A stretch of 44,961 nucleotides of DNA from positions 39,102 to 84,062 of the forward strand of contig NHCC01000021.1 of NCBI GenBank assembly GCA_002168115.1. Direction: 5' to 3'. The notes under the pieces were generated by a model. The model saw nothing but the letters and a program-made list of their open reading frames with translations. It ran no database searches and was not told the DNA's origin. This document shows, piece by piece, positions 7,765-15,670 of the stretch. The position numbers and the translations under genes were made by a program. Within the stretch, counting starts at the first letter, position 1; each line of letters starts with the position of its first letter. This DNA comes from Rhodospirillaceae bacterium TMED23. GTDB taxonomy: Bacteria; Pseudomonadota; Alphaproteobacteria; Rhodospirillales; UBA2165.

Positions 7765-9381
7765 ATGACAAAAGGATTATCTTTCCCAAGACATTCAGAA
7801 AATTTAGCAAATCAATTCCGCGAATTAGGATATTGGAACGATGATACACTAACTACTTATATTGAAAAATGGGCAAAGAAGACTCCAGCAAAAGTTGCTG
7901 TCGTATCGCCAGACACAGAGTTGACCTTTGAAGATTGGCATTTACAGTCGTTGAAATTTGCAAATGGCCTTTTAAAGCTCGGCCTTAAACGGGGAGACGT
8001 TATTGCTATTCAGTATCCCAATACCCCGGAGTTCTTGATCGCCTATATTGGAATTGCACTTATGGGTGGTGTAATGTGCACTCTTCATATGCCTTATAGA
8101 GCTGGAGAAATGGCCCCATTAATGAATCATGGTAAAACAAAAGCGGTTATCTGCGGACAAGGTGATGAAAAATATGATGCCCCAAATACTATGATGAAAT
8201 TAAAAGAAAAGGTTGCTAGCCTGCAACATATAATTGTCATTGGAGAAAAACCATCTGATTACTATAATTTTAATTCATTAATCGAAGAAGCCAATACAAG
8301 CCCAATAGCAGATCCACCTATTGCAAGTGATCCGTGCATTTTATGTTTTACATCTGGCACTTCCGCATCACCAAAAGGAGTTGTAAGAACCTATGAAACG
8401 CTAACTGCAAATGCTAGAATTTATTCACCGACGATCAACTTAAACTCAGAAGATCGTGTAATGGTTGCTCCTCCATTTACCCACGTCTTCGGACTAACAT
8501 GCGGAACGCTGGCTTTATGTTGGGGGTCAACAAATATTTTAATGCCATTATTTACGCCCGAGCTTTATGCCGATAGACTAATAAATGCCCAACCAACGAT
8601 TGTATTTTCAGCACCCGCCCACGTTGCTGCTACGATAAAGGCTGGCTTGCTCGACGATGTCGATTTATCCTCTTTGAAAGAAGTTATAATCGCGGGCTCA
8701 GTATGCCCGCCAGAGGTAGCCGCCAACCTCGAGCGACGAATGCCAAACGGCAGGTCGGGTCAGCTTTTTGGTATGACAGAAACAATTTTAATTATGCAAA
8801 CCCCCTTAGATGAAAAACCAGAAATACGCCATTCCAGCACTGGACGAAAAACAGAAGGAATTGATGTTCGGATAGTAAACCCAATAGATGGTACAGATGT
8901 CCAAATAGGAGAAGAGGGTGAATTGTTATTACGGGGTTATGCAATAATGGCTGGATATTTAAACAATGATGAGGCAAATCGATTAGCTTTTACCAAAGAT
9001 GGATTTTTCCGTTCCGGAGACCTCGCTACTTGCGACTCTGATGGTAATATTATTATTACAGGAAGGGTAAAAGACATAATAAATCGCGGAGGAATAAAAA
9101 TTAATCCAACCGATATTGAAAATATTTTGCAAGGACATCCAAATATAATTTTAGCTGCTCTAGTTCCAATGAAAGATGATGTTTTGGGAGAACGAATTTG
9201 TGCTTTTGCTACCTTAACACCAAATACCAAACTTACGTTTGATCAGATGACCGACCACCTAAGTAAGAACGGAATAGCCAAAATGCGTTGGCCAGAAAAA
9301 CTAGAGATCATCGAAGAAATGCCAATGACGCCTACCAAGAAAATTCAGAAGGGTGAATTGGTCAGAATTCTTGAAAAATAA
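7765..9381 (+). CDS. Acyl/aryl-CoA ligase (AMP-forming)
   Basis: ANL-superfamily adenylating enzyme of 538 residues that would convert a carboxylic acid, ATP and CoA to the acyl-CoA. Motifs: P-loop 'FTSGTSASPKGVV' near 196-208, 'GMTET' near 336, 'GDLATCDSDGNIIITGRVKD' near 418-437 and the C-terminal catalytic lysine region 'PMTPTKKIQKGEL' near 522. The N-terminus ('GYWNDDTLTTYIEKWA') resembles the dihydroxybenzoate-AMP ligase/cyclohexanecarboxylate-CoA ligase branch. A GGGGG ribosome site lies 9 bases upstream of the ATG. It is the first gene rightward of the GntR regulator and lies beside hcr genes, so 4-hydroxybenzoate or a related aromatic acid is a good candidate substrate; that part is inference. 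Confidence 0.88.
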   Translation: MTKGLSFPRHSENLANQFRELGYWNDDTLTTYIEKWAKKTPAKVAVVSPDTELTFEDWHLQSLKFANGLLKLGLKRGDVIAIQYPNTPEFLIAYIGIALMGGVMCTLHMPYRAGEMAPLMNHGKTKAVICGQGDEKYDAPNTMMKLKEKVASLQHIIVIGEKPSDYYNFNSLIEEANTSPIADPPIASDPCILCFTSGTSASPKGVVRTYETLTANARIYSPTINLNSEDRVMVAPPFTHVFGLTCGTLALCWGSTNILMPLFTPELYADRLINAQPTIVFSAPAHVAATIKAGLLDDVDLSSLKEVIIAGSVCPPEVAANLERRMPNGRSGQLFGMTETILIMQTPLDEKPEIRHSSTGRKTEGIDVRIVNPIDGTDVQIGEEGELLLRGYAIMAGYLNNDEANRLAFTKDGFFRSGDLATCDSDGNIIITGRVKDIINRGGIKINPTDIENILQGHPNIILAALVPMKDDVLGERICAFATLTPNTKLTFDQMTDHLSKNGIAKMRWPEKLEIIEEMPMTPTKKIQKGELVRILEK

Positions 9382-9456
9382 TAGACATATCGTAACATTT
9401 AGAGGTCTTTGCTACTTACGATCAAATAAAATATTTGAACACTTTAAGGAAAATAC

Positions 9457-10458
9457 ATGAAGGGCTTAGTTATACACCAATTTGGAGATATTAATACCCA
9501 CCGAGTGGAGGATTTTGTCGATCCTATCGCAGGAGCTAATGATGTCATAATTGACGTTCATGCTATAGGTTTAAACTTTCCTGATACTCTTATGTTAAAA
9601 GGTAAATATCAAATGTGGCCGGAACGACCGTTCATTCCTGGAAGAGATGCAGCGGGGATTATTTCCTCCATAGGAGCAAATGTAACCGATTTTAAGATAG
9701 GTGATAGAGTATCTTGTCAAGTTTTATGGGGCGCGTTTGCTGAGAAAGTAAAAGCGCCTGAAACTAAGGTTTTTAAAATCCCAGATAAACTCAATTTTTC
9801 AACAGCTGCTGGGATGGTAACTACTTATAATACAGCCTATGTGGCAGTTTACGAGAGAGGTAACGTACAAGCCGGCGAGACCGTTTTAATAACTGGAGCC
9901 TCTGGTGGGGTAGGACTGGCTATGATAGAACTAGCTAAAGCTAAAGGTGCTATCGTAGTTGCTGGGGTTACTTCAAAAGAAAAAGGACAAATAGCGATTG
10001 CACATGGTGCCGATCACTGGATCGATCTCTCAGTTGAAAACCTTTATGATAATCTAAAAGAACAAGTTATAAATGCTATTGGCGAAAATCTTTGTGATGC
10101 AGTATTTGATGTAGTTGGAGGGAAAGTCTTTGATGCTTCGATGAGATGCTTAGCTTATCGAGGACGCATGGTGATAGTCGGTTTTGCTACCTTAGATATC
10201 TCTATGCCCAAGGGGCACCATATTTTACTAAAAAATATTTCAATAATTGGAGCCCCACTTGATATTAATTTTAAGAAGTCCATCAATGTTATTCACACCG
10301 GCGTGAGGACACTTTTTAAATTATGGGAAACAAATCAAATTAATCCTGCAGTTGCCACAATCATTCCACTTGAACAAATCACGCAAGCAATTGAAACAAT
10401 AGAGAATCGTTCGGCTAAAGGAAAAATTGTTGTTACAACTGATTCCATAAGATTATAA
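9457..10458 (+). CDS. Zinc-free MDR-family NAD(P)H:quinone/enoyl reductase
   Basis: Medium-chain dehydrogenase/reductase of the quinone oxidoreductase type, 333 residues. An N-terminal GroES-like domain carries 'GLNFPDTLMLKGKY' and 'PGRDAAGIISSIG'; the Rossmann motif 'ITGASGGVGLAMIELAKA' is near residue 147. The structural zinc-cysteine cluster of alcohol dehydrogenases is absent. An AAGGA site precedes the ATG and the gene lies 75 bases after the CoA ligase, so co-transcription is likely. Family members reduce quinones or the double bond of enoyl groups with NADPH. A role on an unsaturated acyl-CoA or aromatic-derived intermediate is possible but not shown. Confidence 0.85.
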   Translation: MKGLVIHQFGDINTHRVEDFVDPIAGANDVIIDVHAIGLNFPDTLMLKGKYQMWPERPFIPGRDAAGIISSIGANVTDFKIGDRVSCQVLWGAFAEKVKAPETKVFKIPDKLNFSTAAGMVTTYNTAYVAVYERGNVQAGETVLITGASGGVGLAMIELAKAKGAIVVAGVTSKEKGQIAIAHGADHWIDLSVENLYDNLKEQVINAIGENLCDAVFDVVGGKVFDASMRCLAYRGRMVIVGFATLDISMPKGHHILLKNISIIGAPLDINFKKSINVIHTGVRTLFKLWETNQINPAVATIIPLEQITQAIETIENRSAKGKIVVTTDSIRL

Positions 10459-10484
10459 TTCGATAAAATCATCAAAACCAAAAC

Positions 10485-10946
10485 TCAGGTGCGAGAAAAA
10501 TCAATTTCACCACCGGGCAAAAGATATAGCACAATGGCAGTGCCTCCTGTCACTGTCGGTCGATGAGAGGAGCCAGGGCCATACACAACCCATCCAGCAG
10601 CGTGATTGTCGAATTTAGCATTACCCTCAATTGGCATAATTAAATCAATTTCCCCTCTTGGGTGAGCATGATGTGGCCCAACGATGTCAGTCATCACTAC
10701 AACGTCAACACTGAAACCATTAATGTCCTTAACCACCCTTCCATACTTAATTCCGCCATGTTCATTTTGACATAACCAACCTTGTTTGACCCCCGTTTCA
10801 CATGATATCTGGATTTTTTTAAATATTTCGGTTTCAAAGGAGTAATTGGAATTCAATTCAACCGCCAATGAATGGTCAAGTTTTTTATCATAAATGTCTA
10901 AGGTTAAATCACCCATCAACGCCTTAAAATCATCTTTAGTTTGCAC
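10485..10946 (-). CDS. DUF4863 / 4-hydroxylaminobenzoate lyase-like cupin protein
   Basis: A 153-residue protein whose C-terminal half is a cupin-like beta-barrel with metal-ligand candidates in 'GPHHAHPRGEIDLIMP' and 'GPGSSHRPTVTGG'. From memory, the whole resembles the DUF4863 family, which includes 4-hydroxylaminobenzoate lyase (PnbB) and members found next to aromatic CoA-ligases. The start is GTG at 10944-10946, supported by a strong GGGAGAGG ribosome site (10950-10957 on the minus strand). It lies 15 bases downstream of the thioesterase gene, forming a two-gene minus-strand unit inside an otherwise plus-strand aromatic cluster. The reaction in this organism is unknown; an aromatic substrate is the most economical guess. 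Confidence 0.62.
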   Translation of the reverse strand: MQTKDDFKALMGDLTLDIYDKKLDHSLAVELNSNYSFETEIFKKIQISCETGVKQGWLCQNEHGGIKYGRVVKDINGFSVDVVVMTDIVGPHHAHPRGEIDLIMPIEGNAKFDNHAAGWVVYGPGSSHRPTVTGGTAIVLYLLPGGEIDFSRT

Positions 10947-10961
10947 GAACCTCTCCCTTAG

Positions 10962-11408
10962 TTAGTCATTACTTATCATTTGATATTTTTCAAGTTTTGA
11001 TCTCAGCTCGTGTGGTATGGGAATAGACTTAAAAGTCTTTGAGTTAACAAAACACGACACCTGTTTTACTTCAAAACAATGAACTTTTTTTTCGTTATAA
11101 CCATTTATCGAGTAATGGATCGAAGCATTCCCCATTTTCTCAATCTTTAGACTTATCTCAACAAAATCACCAGTCCTCAGGGGGTGAAAGAATTCACACC
11201 CCATTTTAACGGTCGGTGTATCTAGCTTTAAATCGCTTTGAAGAGACATCCAATTATGGCCTAAGATTTTAATTAACCACTCTTCTACCGTCTCGATCGC
11301 ATAATGAAAGATTCGAGGCGTGTAAATAACACCAGCTGGATCACTATCTCCCCATAAAACGCGACGACGACACATGAAAACATTAGCCATAAATTTTAAA
11401 TACCACAT
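10962..11408 (-). CDS. Hotdog acyl-CoA thioesterase, 4-hydroxybenzoyl-CoA thioesterase type
   Basis: Single-domain hotdog-fold thioesterase, 148 residues. The N-terminal 'LWGDSDPAGVIYTPRIFHY' closely matches the catalytic segment of Pseudomonas-type 4-hydroxybenzoyl-CoA thioesterase (GDCDPAGIV); the Asp before Pro (Asp23) would be the catalytic residue. In-frame ATGs at residues 7 and 12 are alternative starts, and none has a clear ribosome site. It is transcribed away from iorA and probably together with the DUF4863 gene. Next to a 4-hydroxybenzoyl-CoA reductase it could release 4-hydroxybenzoate or rescue trapped CoA. A broader acyl-CoA substrate range is equally possible. Confidence 0.82.
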   Translation of the reverse strand: MWYLKFMANVFMCRRRVLWGDSDPAGVIYTPRIFHYAIETVEEWLIKILGHNWMSLQSDLKLDTPTVKMGCEFFHPLRTGDFVEISLKIEKMGNASIHYSINGYNEKKVHCFEVKQVSCFVNSKTFKSIPIPHELRSKLEKYQMISND

Positions 11409-11450
11409 TTATTTACTGATTTTTATAAGCTTAACTTATGACGAAATATG

Positions 11451-11479
11451 TTGAATGACGCAAGTTCCTCAAATATATT
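11451..11479 (+). promoter_or_regulatory. Candidate promoter of the iorA-iorB-hcr genes
   Basis: TTGAAT (11451-11456), a 17-base spacer and TATATT (11474-11479) lie 53 bases upstream of the iorA ATG, in the 124-base gap divergent from the thioesterase. An AAGGA ribosome site (11520-11524) lies 8 bases before the ATG. Pattern match only. Confidence 0.35.
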
Positions 11480-11532
11480 AAAAAAATATAATCTGAGTAC
11501 CAGTAACATAAGACGACTGAAGGAATAAAAAA

Positions 11533-13698
11533 ATGGATGGCGGAACTGCTATAGAACGCGTTAATCTGGGGGGAGAACGATCTTTTGTAAAAGAGATTGG
11601 CAAACTAACAATGGGTGCTGGAGAAGAATTCCATGGCGAGGGAATTTTGGCAGTAACTAAAGCATTGTTGCAGTCTGGAATATCTTATGTTGGAGGTTAT
11701 CCAGGAGCCCCGATGTCCCATCTAATCGATGTATTCGCGGAAGCAAGCAAAGAAATTTTGGAACCCATGGGTATTACTTATGAACAATCTGCTTCTGAAG
11801 CCGGTGCGGCTGCCCTTTTAAGCGCCTCAATTCACTATCCAATCAGAGGGGCTGTAACTTGGAAGTCTGTCGTTGGAACAAATGTAGCATCAGATGCCTT
11901 ATCTAATTTAGCCTCAACAGGTGTAACAGGAGGATCGTTAATAATTCTTGGCGATGATTACGGTGAAGGCTCAAGCATCATGCAAGAACGCACCTACACC
12001 TTCGCAATGAAATCTTCAATACCGCTTGTTGATCCCAGATATGATATGGAAAGACTAGTAGATCTAACCGAACATTGTTTTGGTATTTCAGAAGCTTCTA
12101 ACATGCCAGTATTTCTAAATATGAGAATTAGGGCATGCCACCTAACGGGCAGTTTTATTACAAAAGAAAATAAAATAGCCCAATTCAATACTAATAATCC
12201 AGTTCCTGAACAGCGCTACGATGTTAATAAAATAGTACTCCCTCCTCAGTCTTATCATCATGAAAAAGCTAAATTTGATCAACGTCTTCCAGCCGCTGTA
12301 GCATATTCAAAAGAAAACTCGATAAATGAAATTTTCTCGGGCAATAATGAGAAATATGGCATCATTACCCAAGGTGGAACATATAACGTAGTTATGAGGG
12401 CTCTCAGCCGTCTTGGCGCTGCTGATGCATTTGGTAATACTGATATTCCAGTCTACTGTTTAAATCTTGTTTATCCTCTCATTGAAGACGAAATTATTGA
12501 TTTTGTTAAAGATAAAGATAGTATTCTAATAGTTGAAGAAGGAAACCCCAATTACATAGAAACTCAAATTGCAACGATTATTCATGCACAAGGCTTGGAT
12601 TGCCGCGTCCATGGCAAAGGCATGCTGCCAATGGCAGGTGAATATGTTTCTAACGTTGTGAGAGAGGGCGTTGCACAATATTTAGCTGAAGAGGCAAGCG
12701 GTGCTACTGGTGAATTAGCCCTTGAAAAAAATAGTATAATTAATTCGAATACACACAAAGCACAAGAATACCTTCCAGAACCGATGCCCGTACGTCCTCC
12801 ATCATTTTGTACAGGATGCCCTGAGAGACCGATTATGGCTGCATTGAAAATACTGATGAAAGAACGAGGGAAATTTCATATTTCTATGGATATCGGGTGC
12901 AATTTATTTGGATCTCTCCCCCCGTTCAACGTGGGAAATACGGTTCTAGGATATGGACTTAGTCTTGCGAGTAGCGGCGCTGTAGGTCCAGCATTAGGCC
13001 AATCAAATGTTGCAATCATGGGTGATGGTGGTTTTTGGCATAATGGATTTACTACCGGGATTATAAACGCAAAGTGGAATAAATATGATTCGGTTCTTGT
13101 CATTCTAGATAATGGATATGCCGCCGCGACCGGACATCACAAATTACCATCTACCGGCATGACCCCAAAGGGAACGCCCTCCCTTCTATCGATAGAAAAA
13201 GCTTTACGAGGCGTAGGTGTTGAGTGGATTAAACATGTTGACTCCTATAGTTTGGAGGAAACGATCAATGTTCTGCGAGAGGCTATGGATGCTAAGGATA
13301 AAGGTCTTCGCGTTGTAATTTCTAACAAAGAGTGCATGCTTGCATTACAAAGGCGAGAGAAACCTGCGAAAGCGGCAGCATTAAAGGCTGGCCAAACGGT
13401 AATTAAGGAAAAGTTTGGAGTTGACGAAGAAGTTTGCACCGGAGATCATTCTTGTATGAGATTAAGTGGATGTCCTTCTTTAACTCTGAAAAAAAGTAAT
13501 GATCCATTAAAGGAAACACCAACAGCGCATGTAGACGAAACTTGCGTTGCATGCGGTAATTGTGGCGAAGTGGCTCACGCCGCTCAACTTTGTCCATCTT
13601 TTTTTAAAGCGCAAGCTGTTCAAAACCCAAGTATGGTTAGAAAATTAAGTTCGAAAATAAATCGAGCTATGCTCTCAATGCTTGGAGCACAATCATGA
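11533..13698 (+). CDS. iorA: Indolepyruvate ferredoxin oxidoreductase, alpha subunit (TPP and FeS)
   Basis: A 721-residue thiamine-diphosphate 2-oxoacid:ferredoxin oxidoreductase subunit. The pyrimidine-binding domain at the N-terminus has 'EGILAVTKALLQSG' and 'GGYPGAPMSHLIDV'. A TPP/Mg region lies near residues 500-535 ('MGDGGFWHNGFTTG', 'LDNGYAAATGHH'), preceded by the cysteine pair 'CTGCPERP' near 428. The C-terminus carries cysteine motifs 'CTGDHSCMRLSGCP' and 'CVACGNCGEVAHAAQLCP' for iron-sulfur clusters. The reaction is oxidative decarboxylation of an aryl-pyruvate (indolepyruvate, phenylpyruvate or hydroxyphenylpyruvate) with CoA, yielding reduced ferredoxin. It overlaps iorB by 4 bases. 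The position directly before the hcr genes suggests electron supply to the reductase. The true 2-oxoacid is not determined by sequence. Confidence 0.92.
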   Translation: MDGGTAIERVNLGGERSFVKEIGKLTMGAGEEFHGEGILAVTKALLQSGISYVGGYPGAPMSHLIDVFAEASKEILEPMGITYEQSASEAGAAALLSASIHYPIRGAVTWKSVVGTNVASDALSNLASTGVTGGSLIILGDDYGEGSSIMQERTYTFAMKSSIPLVDPRYDMERLVDLTEHCFGISEASNMPVFLNMRIRACHLTGSFITKENKIAQFNTNNPVPEQRYDVNKIVLPPQSYHHEKAKFDQRLPAAVAYSKENSINEIFSGNNEKYGIITQGGTYNVVMRALSRLGAADAFGNTDIPVYCLNLVYPLIEDEIIDFVKDKDSILIVEEGNPNYIETQIATIIHAQGLDCRVHGKGMLPMAGEYVSNVVREGVAQYLAEEASGATGELALEKNSIINSNTHKAQEYLPEPMPVRPPSFCTGCPERPIMAALKILMKERGKFHISMDIGCNLFGSLPPFNVGNTVLGYGLSLASSGAVGPALGQSNVAIMGDGGFWHNGFTTGIINAKWNKYDSVLVILDNGYAAATGHHKLPSTGMTPKGTPSLLSIEKALRGVGVEWIKHVDSYSLEETINVLREAMDAKDKGLRVVISNKECMLALQRREKPAKAAALKAGQTVIKEKFGVDEEVCTGDHSCMRLSGCPSLTLKKSNDPLKETPTAHVDETCVACGNCGEVAHAAQLCPSFFKAQAVQNPSMVRKLSSKINRAMLSMLGAQS

Positions 13699-15146
13699 AT
13701 AAAGTTAACAAAATTAAGTCTAACGTTCGGCCTATATGTATTTTAGTTGGTGCACTTGGCGGACAAGGTGGTGGTGTATTAGTAGATTGGTTGGTAGATG
13801 CCGCGCGAAAAGCCGGCTATCATGCTCAAGGCACATCAACACCAGGCGTGGCTCAAAGAACGGGTGCAACCACCTACTATTTTGAACTCTTTCCAGAGAA
13901 AAATCTCCAGAAAACCCCAATTTTCACATTCTTCCCTGGCTCAGATGATTTAGACTTAATGGTAGCGATGGAGCCAACTGAGGCTGGTCGAGCCATTGAA
14001 AGAGGATTTGTAACAAAATTCACAACCGTTATTTCAGCAACTGACAGAGTATACTCAACAGCGGAAAAGGTGTCTGCAGGAGATGGGCGAATTAATATTG
14101 TTCCTGTTGTTGATGCTATTCAGAAGGCTTCAAAAAAACTAGTTCAGTTGGATCTAACAGCCCTCTCTAAAGGAACTAATGCGCGCGGCAACGCTATTGT
14201 TCTGGGAGCAATAATCGGAAGCGGCATCCTCCCATTAACAAAGGATGAGTGTCGAGACTCAATAAAATCAAAAAATGTTGCCGTAGAAAGTAATCTAGCG
14301 GGCTTTGAAATTGGTTTAAAAGCGATACAAAATAACAATTCAGTCAACTCATCTGACCCAGACCTAATTTTCGAAAAAGCTCCCTCAGCGTTCGACGAGA
14401 AAATTACATTATTTCCAGAGAATGCTCATCTGATAATTTCCCATGGAATAAATCGGCTCATTGATTACCAAAACTCAGATTATGCCAATTTTTATCTTGA
14501 ACGGTTAAAAAAAATACACAATGCGACCAACTCTTCAGACGGCAAATTAGTCTCTGAAGTTGCACGCCATCTTGCGCGTTGGATGAGTTTTGAGGATGTA
14601 ATCCGAGTTGCTCAATTAAAAACTAGGCCGGGTCGATTAGCGCGCATAAGGAAAGACTTAAATATTAACGATCAAATTCCACTTAAGGTAACAGATTATT
14701 TTAAACCGGGAAGAGAAGAATTCATGGGAATGTTGCCAAAATCAATCAGTTGGCTCATCCCTAATGTAGGAAAATTAAAAAAGGGGAAAGGCATCTCTCT
14801 TCACTTACCAACAGGGTCTGCTTTTGGATATGGAATGTTAAAAATTCTATCTTCTTTTAGACCCTTTAGGGCAAAAAGCACTCAATATAAAGAAGAGCAG
14901 AAAATAATTGAACTTTGGTTAGCCGCAATTACTGCTTCAGCGAACGTTAATGAAGATTTAGCCTGTCAGACTGCCGCACTTGCAATTTTAGCCCGCGGTT
15001 ATGGACCTGTTCGAAAATCCGGACTTGATAAACTAATATCCCTTTTTAACGACTGGGACGCACGATTAGAAAGTGATAAAAACGGCTTGAGTATAGAAGT
15101 TGACCAACATATTTTATTGGCTCACTCTAATCCCGATGCCACATAA
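13695..15146 (+). CDS. iorB: Indolepyruvate ferredoxin oxidoreductase, beta subunit (long form)
   Basis: Begins with the gamma-domain signature of 2-oxoacid oxidoreductases, 'LVGALGGQGGGVLVDWLVD' (residues about 16-34), followed by 'STPGVAQRTGATTYYFEL'. The 483 residues are far longer than archaeal IorB (about 200). The extra C-terminal half, seen in proteobacterial homologues, is a helical region of poorly known role (I believe DUF6537). The ATG overlaps the iorA stop (ATGA), implying translational coupling and equal stoichiometry. The next gene starts 23 bases later, so iorAB and hcrCAB are probably one operon. Confidence 0.9.
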   Translation: MNKVNKIKSNVRPICILVGALGGQGGGVLVDWLVDAARKAGYHAQGTSTPGVAQRTGATTYYFELFPEKNLQKTPIFTFFPGSDDLDLMVAMEPTEAGRAIERGFVTKFTTVISATDRVYSTAEKVSAGDGRINIVPVVDAIQKASKKLVQLDLTALSKGTNARGNAIVLGAIIGSGILPLTKDECRDSIKSKNVAVESNLAGFEIGLKAIQNNNSVNSSDPDLIFEKAPSAFDEKITLFPENAHLIISHGINRLIDYQNSDYANFYLERLKKIHNATNSSDGKLVSEVARHLARWMSFEDVIRVAQLKTRPGRLARIRKDLNINDQIPLKVTDYFKPGREEFMGMLPKSISWLIPNVGKLKKGKGISLHLPTGSAFGYGMLKILSSFRPFRAKSTQYKEEQKIIELWLAAITASANVNEDLACQTAALAILARGYGPVRKSGLDKLISLFNDWDARLESDKNGLSIEVDQHILLAHSNPDAT

Positions 15147-15169
15147 TCACAAGACTTAGGAAATTTAAT

Positions 15170-15670
15170 ATGTCTGACAAACGAGCTAAAACTCACCTAC
15201 ACTGCACCGTTAATGGTAAAGAACGTGATAATTTTGTAGCCGATAATATGCTATTAGCTGACTATCTTAGAGAAGAATTAGCATTAACAGGAACTAAAAT
15301 TGGGTGCGATGGCGGAGAATGTGGATGCTGTACGGTCCTAATTGATGGAAACCCTCAACATGCTTGTTTAAGGCTCGCCGCTACTTGTCAGGAATTGGAG
15401 ATTGAGACCATCGAAGCCATATCAAATCAAAGCAGAATGTCCGCGATACAAAGAGGGTTCCATGAAAAACTAGGTACCCAATGCGGATTTTGTACTCCTG
15501 GTATGATTATGGCAGCTGAAGCACTATTACGTAAAAACCCTGACCCAACGATAGATGAAATTCGGAGCGGTCTAGCCGCAAATATATGCCGATGTACCGG
15601 ATATATTAAAATAATAGAGTCAGTCCAATTTGCTGTAAATGAAATGAAATTAGAGAGTACGCAAAAATGA
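15170..15670 (+). CDS. hcrC: 4-hydroxybenzoyl-CoA reductase, [2Fe-2S] gamma subunit
   Basis: A 166-residue small subunit of a molybdenum hydroxylase-family enzyme. The N-terminal plant-type [2Fe-2S] site is 'GCDGGECGCCTVLIDG' (residues about 45-60) and the second cluster uses 'QCGFCTPGM' (near 104) and 'ICRCTGY' (near 141). It passes electrons between the FAD/FeS subunit and the Mo active site. Its stop overlaps the start of hcrA (15667-15670, ATGA). By itself this subunit could belong to any xanthine dehydrogenase-family enzyme; the call as Hcr rests on hcrB downstream. Confidence 0.88.
   Translation: MSDKRAKTHLHCTVNGKERDNFVADNMLLADYLREELALTGTKIGCDGGECGCCTVLIDGNPQHACLRLAATCQELEIETIEAISNQSRMSAIQRGFHEKLGTQCGFCTPGMIMAAEALLRKNPDPTIDEIRSGLAANICRCTGYIKIIESVQFAVNEMKLESTQK

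Noticed and set aside
7757-7768. Three-codon ATG-AAG-TTA-TGA overlapping the CoA-ligase start
   Set aside because: Too short to be more than chance; no leader-peptide features.
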